From: Thermoplasmatales archaeon
GTDB lineage: Archaea > Thermoplasmatota > Thermoplasmata > Methanomassiliicoccales > Methanomethylophilaceae
DNA: 64,000 bases
NCBI GenBank assembly: GCA_012520845.1
Contig: JAAYNL010000019.1
Location: forward strand, 62,001 to 126,000
Reading direction: 5' to 3'
Made by a program: the position numbers and the translations under genes. Of this stretch, positions 42,959-52,453 are shown piece by piece; the stretch's first letter is position 1, and each line of letters opens with the position of its first letter. Below the pieces are notes generated by a model. That model had not been told where the DNA came from and did not search any database. It saw only the letters and a program-made list of their open reading frames with translations.

Positions 42959-44578
42959 ATGGGTTCTGAGAACCTCAACGATAGCAACCGCTTTAGCGCT
43001 AGGCTGGCCGGTGCGTTCAGAAAGGCGTGTCGGACGATTGTCGAAAGGATAACCGGGTTCTGCCGCTCGGTCGCGAATGTCTTCAAAAGGAACAAAGAAA
43101 CCGAGTTCAGACCGATGGTCTTGGAAAGGCCGACGTTCAGAAAGAACGTCGTTTCCGGGGCCCCGTTGCCGGGCGCCTACACCGGGATCATAGCCTCCGG
43201 GACCGCAGCCGCGGAAACCCCCGCCGCCTCCGCCGAGGAGGAGTGGCTCTGCAGGCTCTCCGAGGTCATGGAGGAAATCTGCGTCATACCCAAGGTTTCC
43301 GCCGCGGCGGAAGAACCCCGGGCGGACCCGCTCACGATAAATCCCTTGGCGTTCGCCGCGGGATTGGACGGCGCGGAACCCGATGCGCCGACGGCCGAAC
43401 GCATCGAGATTGCGGATGAGGCGCCTGTGGGGGTCTCCCCCGTAACGGAAACCGTCCCGGACATCCCTAAAGTCGAGGAATGCCCCATCGAGGAGCCGAT
43501 GCCGGAGGAACCGATGGTTTGCCGCAGGTCCGGCATAAGGATGGACAGCCCCCTCGCCAGGGTGCTTTCAACGCCCACCGGCTCCGGCGCGAGCGTCGCG
43601 CCCTCCAGCAAATACGTTTTCGACTTCGATTGCTGGGACGACTGGGACGTACATGACGCCGACGTCGAAGTAAGGGGGGCAGAGGACCTGGCGACCGAAC
43701 CGGCCGCCGTCCCCGCACCGCCCGCATGCCTGATAACCGAGGTCGACATCACCGTTGCCGAAGGCCCATCCGATGCCGCGGGTGCCGGCCGCGAACCCAT
43801 CCTCCACGCCGAAGACGGCGGATCTGACGAGCCCGCATGCGAGAAACCTTTGTTTCTGGCCGCGCCGGCAACGGTTCCCGCCCTGGCGATTGCGGAAGAA
43901 CCCCTTGCGGTACCCGTTGGGGAACCCGCGGAAAGCGTGTCCTACGACGGCGACTTCTCCTGGATTTCCGACATGGACCCGTTCATAGGGAAGGAGCCGG
44001 AAGAGGGGGTCTCCTACCTTGGGGATTTCTCCTGGATTTCCGACATGGGCGCCTTCGTTGAGAAGGAACCCGCGGAAAACGCGTCCTACGACGGCAACTT
44101 CTCCTGGCTCTCCGAAATGGATGCTTTCGCCGGGGCGGGGCCCGTAGAGGCGCACGCGTCCCCGGGATCCGACGTCCCTGCGGAAACGCCGGAGGCCCTT
44201 CTCGGGGGGCCCGCTCCTATGACGGCCATTGCCGCGCCGCCTAGGATTTTCGCCCTCCCCGCGGCCACGCCGCGGGAACCCGTCGCCACGGAGGTTTTCG
44301 ATATCCCGGCGCTTGAGGACGCCGTTTCCTCGGAAAGTGCCGTTGGGCCCGTGACCGAAGCCCGCCCGGCATGGGCGACGCCCCAGGAACCCGCGGGTAC
44401 CGGCATAGCCTTCGGCGTTGGCGCCGCGGCGAGCGGCGGGACCTGCGTCTCGTTCTCGTTCTGCAACGGCGCGCCCGAGCCCGAGGAATCCGTCGAGGAG
44501 CTCTCGGAATGTTTTGTCCCAGTGCCCGAATCCGTGCACGCGTGCGCCCCGTACGCCGGCTTCCGCCTGACGCTTTGA
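42959..44578 (+). CDS. Acidic repeat protein of unknown function
   Basis: A 539-residue protein with no family I recognise. Residues 1-50 are basic with an amphipathic stretch (ARLAGAFRKACRTIVERITG). The rest is acidic, alanine/proline/glutamate-rich and probably disordered. Residues about 328-399 hold three exact-length 24-residue units (YDGDFSWISDMDPF-like). A cysteine-containing tail ends it (CVSFSFCNGAPEPE, later CFVPVPESVHACAPY). No signal peptide, so probably cytoplasmic or associated with membrane or nucleoid through the basic end. It has its own TATA box. Confidence 0.7.
   Translation: MGSENLNDSNRFSARLAGAFRKACRTIVERITGFCRSVANVFKRNKETEFRPMVLERPTFRKNVVSGAPLPGAYTGIIASGTAAAETPAASAEEEWLCRLSEVMEEICVIPKVSAAAEEPRADPLTINPLAFAAGLDGAEPDAPTAERIEIADEAPVGVSPVTETVPDIPKVEECPIEEPMPEEPMVCRRSGIRMDSPLARVLSTPTGSGASVAPSSKYVFDFDCWDDWDVHDADVEVRGAEDLATEPAAVPAPPACLITEVDITVAEGPSDAAGAGREPILHAEDGGSDEPACEKPLFLAAPATVPALAIAEEPLAVPVGEPAESVSYDGDFSWISDMDPFIGKEPEEGVSYLGDFSWISDMGAFVEKEPAENASYDGNFSWLSEMDAFAGAGPVEAHASPGSDVPAETPEALLGGPAPMTAIAAPPRIFALPAATPREPVATEVFDIPALEDAVSSESAVGPVTEARPAWATPQEPAGTGIAFGVGAAASGGTCVSFSFCNGAPEPEESVEELSECFVPVPESVHACAPYAGFRLTL
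43940..44155 (+). repeat. Three tandem 72-bp coding repeats
   Basis: Units start at 43940, 44012 and 44084, exactly 72 bases apart. Each encodes S-Y-(D/L)-G-(D/N)-F-S-W-(I/L)-S-(D/E)-M followed by an acidic linker. The aromatic core is conserved while the linkers vary. Confidence 0.85.
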
Positions 44579-44642
44579 CGCAAACCCTTCCCTTTCCCCG
44601 CCCAAGGGAAAGGTTTTTCTCCGAAACAAGTATGGTGACGCC

Positions 44643-45917
44643 ATGGGTATCGATCTGCAATCGATTCTGCTGATGCTCGTTGTGGTCCTCGTCCTTGCGA
44701 AGACCACCGCCTTCGTTTTCAACAGGTACGGGATTCCCGGCCTGATAGGGGAAATCCTGGTCGGTATCCTGATAGCGAACCTAACCATCGGCGATTGGTC
44801 GCTGAAAGGCGCCCTGGACCTGGCTGACGGCACGTTCAACTACGACCTGCTCTCCACGCTGGCGGAATTGGGCGTCATCTTCCTTCTGTTCGCCGTTGGC
44901 CTCGAAACAAAAGTCAAAGACCTGACGTCCGTCGGCAGGTCGGCGATGCTCGTGGCCGTGCTGGGGGTGATAATCCCCTTCGTATTCGGCTTCATCTTCA
45001 TCGAACTGTACGAGAGCAACGTCGAGCACGCCCTGTTCATGGGCGCCGCCATGGTGGCCACCAGCGTGGGCATCACCGCCCGCGTGATCAAGGACATGAA
45101 GGTCCTGGACACCAAGGAATCCAGGATCGTCATCGGCGCCGCCGTCATAGACGACATACTCGGCATGATAGTGCTCGCCATCGTCGTCGGCATGGCGTCC
45201 TCCGGATCAATGGAAGTCGGGTCCGTGGTCACGATAACGGCCAGCGCCGTGATATTCGTGCTTGCCGTAATAGCGTTCTGCGCCTACGGCGTCCCGTGGA
45301 TTACCAAAAAGGTGGAGGAATACCACGAGAACAAGCTTCTGGCCAATCCCGACTACGTACCGTACAAGCCCAACATGCTCTCCGTGGCCATCGCCACGTG
45401 CTTCGCCCTGGCCCTGGCCGCTCAGTATATCGGCCTCGCCGCCATCATCGGCGCGTTCCTCGCCGGCATGATTTTCGCCAACGGCGCCTTCGCCTGGAAC
45501 CTCGACGGCAGGATCGACGCCATAAACGTCCTCCTCGTCTCGTTCTTCTTCGTCTACGTCGGTTTCATGGTCGACCTGAGCCAGGTTTCCAGCAACGTCC
45601 TCATGCTCGCCTGCGTCCTGATCGTGCTCGCCATAATCTCCAAATACGCCGGGGCATACATCGGGGCCAAGATCGGCGAAAGGGGTTCCCCGGAACCCGC
45701 ATCCGCCCACATCATCGGCATCGGCATGATCCCCAGGGGGGAGGTGGGCATCCTTGTGGCGGCCTACGGCCTGAGATACGGCTTCCCGCTGGAGCTCTAC
45801 GTCGTCGTCGTGCTCATGTCGGTCATCACCACGATAATAGCGCCGCCGCTGCTTTCCAGGGCGTTCAGGAAGAAATACCCGCCGGAGTACCTCATAACCG
45901 CCGACGACAGGATCTGA
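44643..45917 (+). CDS. CPA2-family cation/proton antiporter
   Basis: A 424-residue membrane protein with about 12 helices. Typical segments are GIPGLIGEILVGILIANL, LAELGVIFLLFAVGLETKV, ATSVGITARVIKDM and AVIDDILGMIVLAIV; the aspartate pair in the last is the transport site. Exchanges sodium or potassium for protons. No C-terminal TrkA domain. It follows the repeat protein by 64 bases. Confidence 0.92.
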   Translation: MGIDLQSILLMLVVVLVLAKTTAFVFNRYGIPGLIGEILVGILIANLTIGDWSLKGALDLADGTFNYDLLSTLAELGVIFLLFAVGLETKVKDLTSVGRSAMLVAVLGVIIPFVFGFIFIELYESNVEHALFMGAAMVATSVGITARVIKDMKVLDTKESRIVIGAAVIDDILGMIVLAIVVGMASSGSMEVGSVVTITASAVIFVLAVIAFCAYGVPWITKKVEEYHENKLLANPDYVPYKPNMLSVAIATCFALALAAQYIGLAAIIGAFLAGMIFANGAFAWNLDGRIDAINVLLVSFFFVYVGFMVDLSQVSSNVLMLACVLIVLAIISKYAGAYIGAKIGERGSPEPASAHIIGIGMIPRGEVGILVAAYGLRYGFPLELYVVVVLMSVITTIIAPPLLSRAFRKKYPPEYLITADDRI

Positions 45918-45972
45918 ACCCCGTCGGATGGGCACATCTATTTACCGCCCCTGCAATCCGAGGGGGGTTGGC

Positions 45973-48900
45973 ATGAGGGTAGTAGCGGTGATGTGGGATT
46001 CCCTTTCGGCCCTGATGGCGCCGGCCGCCCGGGAGGCTGGGGTCGACGTCGTTTCCTATCCCATAAGGGCCCTCGACGGGTCCGACGGGTTGAGGGAGGA
46101 GATGTTCTCCGCCGCCATGGGGGCGGACCTCGTACTGCTCTACAGGACCACCAACCCCTTTTGGGGCGAGGAAGAGGAAAGGCTCGAGGCCGTCGCGCGG
46201 GAAAGGAAGGTCATATGCGTCGGGCAGAACCCGATGTACTGGACCCTGTCGAACGTGGACCCCGCCGTCGTCTCCGGGACCTACGGCTACCTCAGGAACG
46301 GCACCCTCGGCAACTTCGTGAGGATGCTCCGCTACCTGGCGCATTCCATGGGCTTCTCCGACGCCGAGCCGGAACCGCCGGTCGTCATCCCGTGGCAGGG
46401 GCTCGTTTCCCTGGACGACCCGGAAAGGGTCTTCGGCACGCTGGAGGATTACCTAACGGAACACCCGCCCCCCAACGACGGGCCCAACGTCGGCGTCATA
46501 GTGTCCCGCGGCGCCTGGATCTCCGGCCAAAGGTCCATAGAGGAGGAAATCGCCGCCGCCCTGGAGGCCGAGGGGATGAACCCCATCCTTCTGATGACGA
46601 ATTCCCTCCACGACCCCGAGGTCGGGTCGATGAACATCTCCGAATGCGTCGAAAGGCACTTTGTCAGAAACGGCGAACCCGTCGTCTCCGCCATACTCAA
46701 GCTCGTCACCTTCATGTCCGGGAAAATCCCGGGGGACACGGACGGCGCTTCCGCGTCGAATTCCACCCCGCTGTACGCCGGGCTCAACGTCCCGGTCTTC
46801 CAACCGATAGTGTCGTTCGCCATGTCCCGGGACGAGTGGCTGGAATCCGACGGCATCTCGTCGGACGTGTCCTGGGCCGTGGCGCTGCCCGAGTTCGAGG
46901 GTGCCGTGGAACCGGTCATGCTCGGGACGACCATGGGCACGGGCGCCGAGTACGACAGGTCGCCCGTCCCGGGCAGGGCGGGGAGAATCGCCGCCAGGAT
47001 AGGCAACTGGGTCTCCATGGCCGCGAAGCCCCCCGGCGAGAGGAGAATCGCGATAGTGCTCAACAACAACCCCTGCGAGTCCTCCGAGGCCAACGTGGGC
47101 AGTGCTTCCGGTCTCGACGCCCTCGAGAGCGTCGCGAGGCTCCTGGCCGACCTCCGCGGGAACGGGTATTCCGTCGACGTCCCGGAAAGCGGGAAGGCCC
47201 TCGCGGAAACGTTCCTGGAAAGGAAGGCCCTGTCCGAGTTCCGGTGGACCACCAAGGAGGAGATAATCTCCCATGGGGGCGTGGCCTACAAAATGCCTGC
47301 CCGGGAATATTCCAAGTTTTTCGAATCGATACCGGAAAAGGCCCGTTCCGGCATGTTGGAGACGTGGGGGGAACCCCCCGGGGAGGGCATGGTCGCGGAC
47401 GGGCACATCCTCATACCCGGGCTGCCCATGGGCAACGCCTTCGTCGCGGTGCAACCGAAAAGGGGATGCTTCGGCGCCCGATGCGACGGGTCGGTGTGCA
47501 GAATCCTGCATGACCCCACGTGCCCGCCCACCCATCAATACGTCGCGTTCTACCATTACATCAGACATGTGTTCAAGGCCGACGCGATAATCCACGTGGG
47601 AACCCACGGAACAATGGAATTCCTGCCCGGCAAGGGAATCGGCCTTTCGGGGGACTGTTTCCCGGATGTCTGCGTCGGGGACACCCCGTTCGTGTACGTC
47701 TACAACACGGACAACCCGGCCGAGGCCACCACCGCCAAGAGAAGGGCGTACGCGATAACCTTGGGCCACCTCCAGGCCCCGGCCGCCGTGTCCGGCCTCT
47801 ACGGCCCCTTGGAAAAACTGGATTCGCTTCTCGCCGAGTACGCCACCGCCTCCACCGACCCGTCCAGGGAGCATGCCCTGCAGCACATGATCCTCGACGC
47901 CGCCGGGGAGGCGGGCATAGAGGACCCGGCGATAGGGCACGGCGCCCCCATGGACGCGCTGGTCAGGAAGTGCCACGAGATACTGACCCAGATAAGGACC
48001 ACAATGAGGGGTTCGGGCCTTCACGTCCTCGGGGACGCGCCGACGGGGGACGGGTTGGTCGATACCGTCGCGTCCGTCGCGCGTTTCGACCCAGGCAACG
48101 ACCCCGACGCCTGCCGGAGGGTCGTGGGGCGGTCCATGGGCGTCGACTACGAAACCGCCCTCAACGACCCTTCCGGCTTCGACGCCGATACCGGGATGTC
48201 GCACGGGGCCATCCTAGAAAAAGTCGATCGCAACCTGAACGCAATGGTCCGGGACGTGCTCTCCGGCACCGACGTGAACAATTCCGCCAAGAACCTGGGT
48301 CTTTCCCCCGACGGGGCTTTCGCCCAAATCGCTGCCAAGGTATCGGACATAGCGTCGAGGATCGTTTCCTCCGACGAGCTCGGCTCCCTGCGCAACCGCC
48401 TTTCGGCCGGGTTCACGGAACCCGGGCCCTCCGGATACATGGACAGGGGCAGGGACGACGTGTTGCCGACCGGGCGGAACATGTATTCGCTGGACCCGAA
48501 AAGGATACCCACCACTTCCTCGTGGAGGGTCGGCACCAGGCTGGCCGAGGCGCTGCTGGACAAATACGTGGCGGACGAGGGCAGGCTCCCGGAGTCCGTG
48601 GCCTTCCAATGGATGACCAGCGACATCACCGGTTCCGACGGGGAGATGATGGCCGAGATCCTTTGCCTTCTGGGCGCCGAACCCGTGTGGTCGAACGACG
48701 GGCGGGTCGTCTCGGTAAGACTGGTACCGCTTAAGGAATTGGGAAGACCCAGGATAGACGTCACCATGAGGATTTCGGGCATCCTGAGGGACAACTTCTC
48801 CAACTGCGTCGACCTGGTCGACGCCGCCGTGGAGTTGGCAGCGACGGCCGACGAGCCCCCGGAGCGGAACTACGTGCGCAAACACTACCTGGAGGACGTC

Positions 48901-49764
48901 TCGGAAGGGGTGCGGCACAGGGAAGCGACGGCCAGGATATTCTCCATGAAACCCTGCGCCTATTCCAGCGGCGTCAACCTGGCCATCCTTTCCGGCGCAT
49001 GGAAGGACAACGAGGACCTGGCGCGGATCTACATCGCGGGGAACGGTTACGCCTACGGCGGCGGCCGCAACGGGGAGGGGGCCCACGCCCAGTTCGCCTC
49101 CGGCCTGAAAAAGGTCGAGCTGACGTTCAACAAGGTGGTTTCCGACGAACACGACCTGCTTGGATGCTGCTGCTACTACGCCAACCAGGGCGGGCTGACC
49201 TCCGCCGCCAGGCATCTCTCCGGCAAGGACGTCAAAACGTATTACGGCGACACCAGGGAACCGTCGGCGGTCGGCGTCAGGACCCTCGCCGAGGAAATCC
49301 GCAGGGTCTCGCGGGCGAAGCTGCTGAACCCGGAGTGGATAGAGGGCATGAAGGCCCACGGGTACTCCGGGGCAACCCACATCATGAAGCGGGTTTCCCG
49401 CATTTACGGCTGGGAGGCGTCCACCGGAGAGGTCGAGGATTCCATATTCAATGACGTCGCCGAAACCTTCGTCATCGACCCGGAAATGAGAGGGTTCTTC
49501 AGGGACAACAACCCCTACGCCCTCGAGGAAATCGCCCGCAGGCTGCTCGAGGCGGAGAGGAGGGGGCTCTGGGACGCCGACCCGGAGGTTTTGGAAAGAC
49601 TCAGGAAAACCTACCTGGAAATCGAGTCCTGGATGGAGGGCCTCGCCGGCGACGGGGAATTCCAGGGCGGGTCAATCGATATATATGGCCCCTCGGACAT
49701 TGACGGATGGGGCGACAACATAAACGAGATCATGGAAGCCGTGCGCAGGAGGCTGGGGAGATGA
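45973..49764 (+). CDS. cobN: CobN-type chelatase large subunit
   Basis: A 1263-residue protein of the CobN/BchH family, which inserts metal (cobalt in CobN, magnesium in BchH) into a tetrapyrrole with the help of AAA subunits. Family motifs include KADAIIHVGTHGTMEFLPGK near residue 540, NPAEATTAKRRAYAITLGHL near 590, and VDYETALNDPSGFDADTGMS near 720. Length is normal for CobN. ATG at 45973 with AGGGGGGTTGGC just before it. The stop overlaps the next gene (ATGA). The AAA partners are at 51448-54472. Metal and substrate in this organism cannot be read from sequence. Confidence 0.93.
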   Translation: MRVVAVMWDSLSALMAPAAREAGVDVVSYPIRALDGSDGLREEMFSAAMGADLVLLYRTTNPFWGEEEERLEAVARERKVICVGQNPMYWTLSNVDPAVVSGTYGYLRNGTLGNFVRMLRYLAHSMGFSDAEPEPPVVIPWQGLVSLDDPERVFGTLEDYLTEHPPPNDGPNVGVIVSRGAWISGQRSIEEEIAAALEAEGMNPILLMTNSLHDPEVGSMNISECVERHFVRNGEPVVSAILKLVTFMSGKIPGDTDGASASNSTPLYAGLNVPVFQPIVSFAMSRDEWLESDGISSDVSWAVALPEFEGAVEPVMLGTTMGTGAEYDRSPVPGRAGRIAARIGNWVSMAAKPPGERRIAIVLNNNPCESSEANVGSASGLDALESVARLLADLRGNGYSVDVPESGKALAETFLERKALSEFRWTTKEEIISHGGVAYKMPAREYSKFFESIPEKARSGMLETWGEPPGEGMVADGHILIPGLPMGNAFVAVQPKRGCFGARCDGSVCRILHDPTCPPTHQYVAFYHYIRHVFKADAIIHVGTHGTMEFLPGKGIGLSGDCFPDVCVGDTPFVYVYNTDNPAEATTAKRRAYAITLGHLQAPAAVSGLYGPLEKLDSLLAEYATASTDPSREHALQHMILDAAGEAGIEDPAIGHGAPMDALVRKCHEILTQIRTTMRGSGLHVLGDAPTGDGLVDTVASVARFDPGNDPDACRRVVGRSMGVDYETALNDPSGFDADTGMSHGAILEKVDRNLNAMVRDVLSGTDVNNSAKNLGLSPDGAFAQIAAKVSDIASRIVSSDELGSLRNRLSAGFTEPGPSGYMDRGRDDVLPTGRNMYSLDPKRIPTTSSWRVGTRLAEALLDKYVADEGRLPESVAFQWMTSDITGSDGEMMAEILCLLGAEPVWSNDGRVVSVRLVPLKELGRPRIDVTMRISGILRDNFSNCVDLVDAAVELAATADEPPERNYVRKHYLEDVSEGVRHREATARIFSMKPCAYSSGVNLAILSGAWKDNEDLARIYIAGNGYAYGGGRNGEGAHAQFASGLKKVELTFNKVVSDEHDLLGCCCYYANQGGLTSAARHLSGKDVKTYYGDTREPSAVGVRTLAEEIRRVSRAKLLNPEWIEGMKAHGYSGATHIMKRVSRIYGWEASTGEVEDSIFNDVAETFVIDPEMRGFFRDNNPYALEEIARRLLEAERRGLWDADPEVLERLRKTYLEIESWMEGLAGDGEFQGGSIDIYGPSDIDGWGDNINEIMEAVRRRLGR

Positions 49765-50720
49765 CCCAGATAATGGCGTGGGGACTCACGAAAAAATACG
49801 GCGACAACCTTGCCGTGGATTCCCTGGACCTTTCCGTGGGCAAGGAAATCTACGGTTTGCTCGGCCCGAACGGTTCCGGGAAGACGACCACGGTCGGGAT
49901 GCTGACCACGTTGGTCAGGCCCGCCTCCGGCACCGCCACGGTGTGCGGCCACGACATCCTCACCGACAGCGTCGGCGTCCGCAGGTCCATGAGCTACGTG
50001 CCCCAGGACATGGCCGTGGACATCAGGCTTACCGGGAGGGAGAACGTGGACCTCATGGCCAAGCTATACGGCATCCACAACAAATCCGTCAGGAAGAGGA
50101 GGGTCGACGAGGCCATCGGGGCCATGGGGCTGACCGACAGGGCGGACGAAGCCACGAACAGGTATTCCGGCGGCATGAGGCGCAGGCTTGAGCTGGCGCA
50201 GGCGTTCGTGCACGACCCGGAGGTTCTCTTCCTGGACGAACCCACCGTCGGGCTGGACGTCGCCTCCCGCAGGTCCATCTGGGAATACATCAAGAACATG
50301 AGGGGCGGGGGCATCACCGTATTCGTCAACACGCACCACATGGACGAGGCGGAGAGATACTGCGACCGCGTCGGCATCCTGAAGCGCGGCGTCCTGACCA
50401 AAGAAGGGACTCCCAGGGAACTGGTCGCTGAATTGGACGACGTAATCACCGTGAGGTATACCGGCGTCCTTCCCGGGACCTTGCCGGACGGCATCGTATT
50501 CATAGAGACGGACGGGGAAAACGCTATGTTTTCCACCCCCGAGGGCGGCGCCGACATGGAAACGTTGGTCGCCCATCTCAAATCCGAGGGCGTGGACGTG
50601 ATTTCGTCCTCGGTGCGGCAACCGACCCTTGAGGACGCCTACGTGCAGTCCGTCGGCCCCGGTTCCGACGGGGGGTCGTTCAACACCAGACAATTCAGGA
50701 ACGTGATGATGAGGAGATGA
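49761..50720 (+). CDS. ABC exporter ATPase (DrrA type)
   Basis: A 319-residue ATPase. Walker A is GPNGSGKTTT, the signature is YSGGMRRRLELA, Walker B is VLFLDEPTVGLD, and the switch motif is THHMDEAE. A C-terminal extension of about 90 residues follows, as in DrrA-type proteins. ATG overlaps the cobN stop by four bases, so it is co-transcribed with the chelatase. It may export a tetrapyrrole or a toxic product of the chelatase step, or load a membrane; this is inferred from position. Confidence 0.92.
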   Translation: MTQIMAWGLTKKYGDNLAVDSLDLSVGKEIYGLLGPNGSGKTTTVGMLTTLVRPASGTATVCGHDILTDSVGVRRSMSYVPQDMAVDIRLTGRENVDLMAKLYGIHNKSVRKRRVDEAIGAMGLTDRADEATNRYSGGMRRRLELAQAFVHDPEVLFLDEPTVGLDVASRRSIWEYIKNMRGGGITVFVNTHHMDEAERYCDRVGILKRGVLTKEGTPRELVAELDDVITVRYTGVLPGTLPDGIVFIETDGENAMFSTPEGGADMETLVAHLKSEGVDVISSSVRQPTLEDAYVQSVGPGSDGGSFNTRQFRNVMMRR

Positions 50721-50721
50721 A

Positions 50722-51447
50722 ATGAGATACGCGCTGGCATACGTCAAGAGGGACCTGATGAGGTGGGGCAGGGCGCCGTTGAACGTGGCCTCCAGCCTGG
50801 CCCTGCCCGCGGCCTGGCTGCTGTTCATGGGCCTGGTGATGCCAATCAACAGGCCGGGATACATGGATTTCATCCTCCCGGGGATATTGGTGATGACCAT
50901 GTTGGGCACCGGCCTCAGCGGCGGCTCCTCCATGATGTTCGACAAATCCCTCGGGTACCTCGGCAAGTTCCTCGCCGCGCCTTCGCCCAGGGAATCGATC
51001 CTCGTCGGTAAAATCATCTTCATCACGGTAAGGGGGCTCGCCCAGTCGACGGTCATATTGATGCTGGGTCTGTTGGCAGGGGCCACCCTTCAGAGCCTGA
51101 CGACGTATCTCGCGTACTACGCGATACTCGCCCTGTTCGGGGTGGCGTTGGCCACCTTCGGCACGACCGTCGCCCTGCACATGGAAATCTACGACAACTA
51201 CGCCGCGTTCCAGGCCTTCGTCACGATGCCGCTGTACCTCGCGTCCACGGCCCTCGTCAGGTACGACGACATGCCCACGGCGCTATACTACATAGCGAAG
51301 GTCAACCCGGTCAGCTACGCCATCGACGCCTGCAGGGACGTCTCCGTCGGGGTGTTCCCCGCCGCCTCCATACTGGTCCTGCTGGCGCTCATCGCTGTTT
51401 TGATGCCGATCTGCGTCAGAAGGTTCAGGAAAATAACCGTGAGCTGA
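50722..51447 (+). CDS. ABC-2 type exporter permease
   Basis: A 241-residue membrane protein with about six hydrophobic helices; YMDFILPGILVMTMLGTG and NPVSYAIDACRDVSVG are typical of the ABC-2 class. It starts one base after the ATPase stop and is the third gene of cobN-ATPase-permease. Tail to tail with bchI, whose stop is the next base. Confidence 0.9.
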   Translation: MRYALAYVKRDLMRWGRAPLNVASSLALPAAWLLFMGLVMPINRPGYMDFILPGILVMTMLGTGLSGGSSMMFDKSLGYLGKFLAAPSPRESILVGKIIFITVRGLAQSTVILMLGLLAGATLQSLTTYLAYYAILALFGVALATFGTTVALHMEIYDNYAAFQAFVTMPLYLASTALVRYDDMPTALYYIAKVNPVSYAIDACRDVSVGVFPAASILVLLALIAVLMPICVRRFRKITVS

Positions 51448-52452
51448 TCATTTCTCCAGGGCCGGGCCGAAACCCTTCTCGGAAAAGGGGGTCTTCTTGA
51501 CCCTGTGGGGCAGCACCATCGACGCCGCCTCCCTGACCTCGTCCATGCCGACGGCCTTCTTGCCCCTGAAGGCCGCCAGGGCCTTGGAGGCCTTCACCAT
51601 GGCTATGTCGCCCCGGTGCCCGTCGATACCAAGGGAGACGCACATCTCCACGATCTCGGTGAGTATGTCCCTGCCGACGGCGACTTCCGGCAGCCTTTCC
51701 TTGGCCTCGACGATGCGTTTGGCAAGTTTTTCGGTTTCGTCAGACCATTTCTCGACGTAGCCTTCGGGATCCTCGTCGAACTCCAGCCTGCGAGTGACAA
51801 TCTCCAACCTGGTTTCCGGGTCGCCGATGCCGCCGATCCTGACGCAGAGGCCGAACCTGTCCAGGAGCTGGGGCCTCAGGTCGCCTTCCTCCGGGTTCAT
51901 CGTCCCGACGAGTATGAACTTCGACGGATGGGAATAGGAGACACCCTCCCTCTCCACGATGTTCACCCCCATCGCGGCGGCGTCCAGGAGGACGTCGACG
52001 ATGTGGTCGTTCAGCAGGTTCACCTCGTCAACGTAGAGGATGTTCCTGTTCGCCTCGGCCAATATGCCGGGCTCGAAGACCTTTTCCCCCGATTTTATCG
52101 CCGCGGAAATGTCTATGGTGCCGACGACCTTGTCCTCTGTGGCGGACACGGGCAGTTCCACGACCCTCATCCTGGTCGTCTCGGAACCCCTGCCCCCGGC
52201 CCTGCAGGCGGCGCACATGCCGCCCGGGTCCGACGGGTCGCAGGAATAGACGCAACCGGACATGACCGAGTGCTCCGGCAACAGCAGTGCCAGGGACCTG
52301 ACGGCGGTGGATTTGGCCGTGCCCCTCTCCCCCTCTATCAGGACTCCTCCTATCGACGGGTCGACGGCATTCAGAATAAGTGCCGTCTTCATCGCGTCCT
52401 GGCCGACTATGGCCACGAACGGATAGACGGGCCTCTTGTGTGTCTCAGACAT
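51448..52452 (-). CDS. Chelatase AAA subunit I (BchI/ChlI-like)
   Basis: A 334-residue AAA ATPase of the magnesium-chelatase I type. Walker A is [14 protein letters not shown] near residue 40, Walker [21 protein letters not shown], and sensor [21 protein letters not shown]. Between Walker A and B is a four-cysteine insert ([17 protein letters not shown]), a possible zinc or cluster site. It should work with the adjacent BchD and the CobN-type subunit. Starts one base after the BchD stop. Confidence 0.93.
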   Translation of the reverse strand: MSETHKRPVYPFVAIVGQDAMKTALILNAVDPSIGGVLIEGERGTAKSTAVRSLALLLPEHSVMSGCVYSCDPSDPGGMCAACRAGGRGSETTRMRVVELPVSATEDKVVGTIDISAAIKSGEKVFEPGILAEANRNILYVDEVNLLNDHIVDVLLDAAAMGVNIVEREGVSYSHPSKFILVGTMNPEEGDLRPQLLDRFGLCVRIGGIGDPETRLEIVTRRLEFDEDPEGYVEKWSDETEKLAKRIVEAKERLPEVAVGRDILTEIVEMCVSLGIDGHRGDIAMVKASKALAAFRGKKAVGMDEVREAASMVLPHRVKKTPFSEKGFGPALEK

Positions 52453-52453
52453 T

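Noticed and set aside
46453-48204. 583-codon frame opposite cobN
   Set aside because: Shadow of cobN; low-complexity composition.
49761-51447. Cobalt importer partner of CobN
   Set aside because: The DrrA-like ATPase and ABC-2 permease are exporter class, not CbiMNQO or BtuCD.
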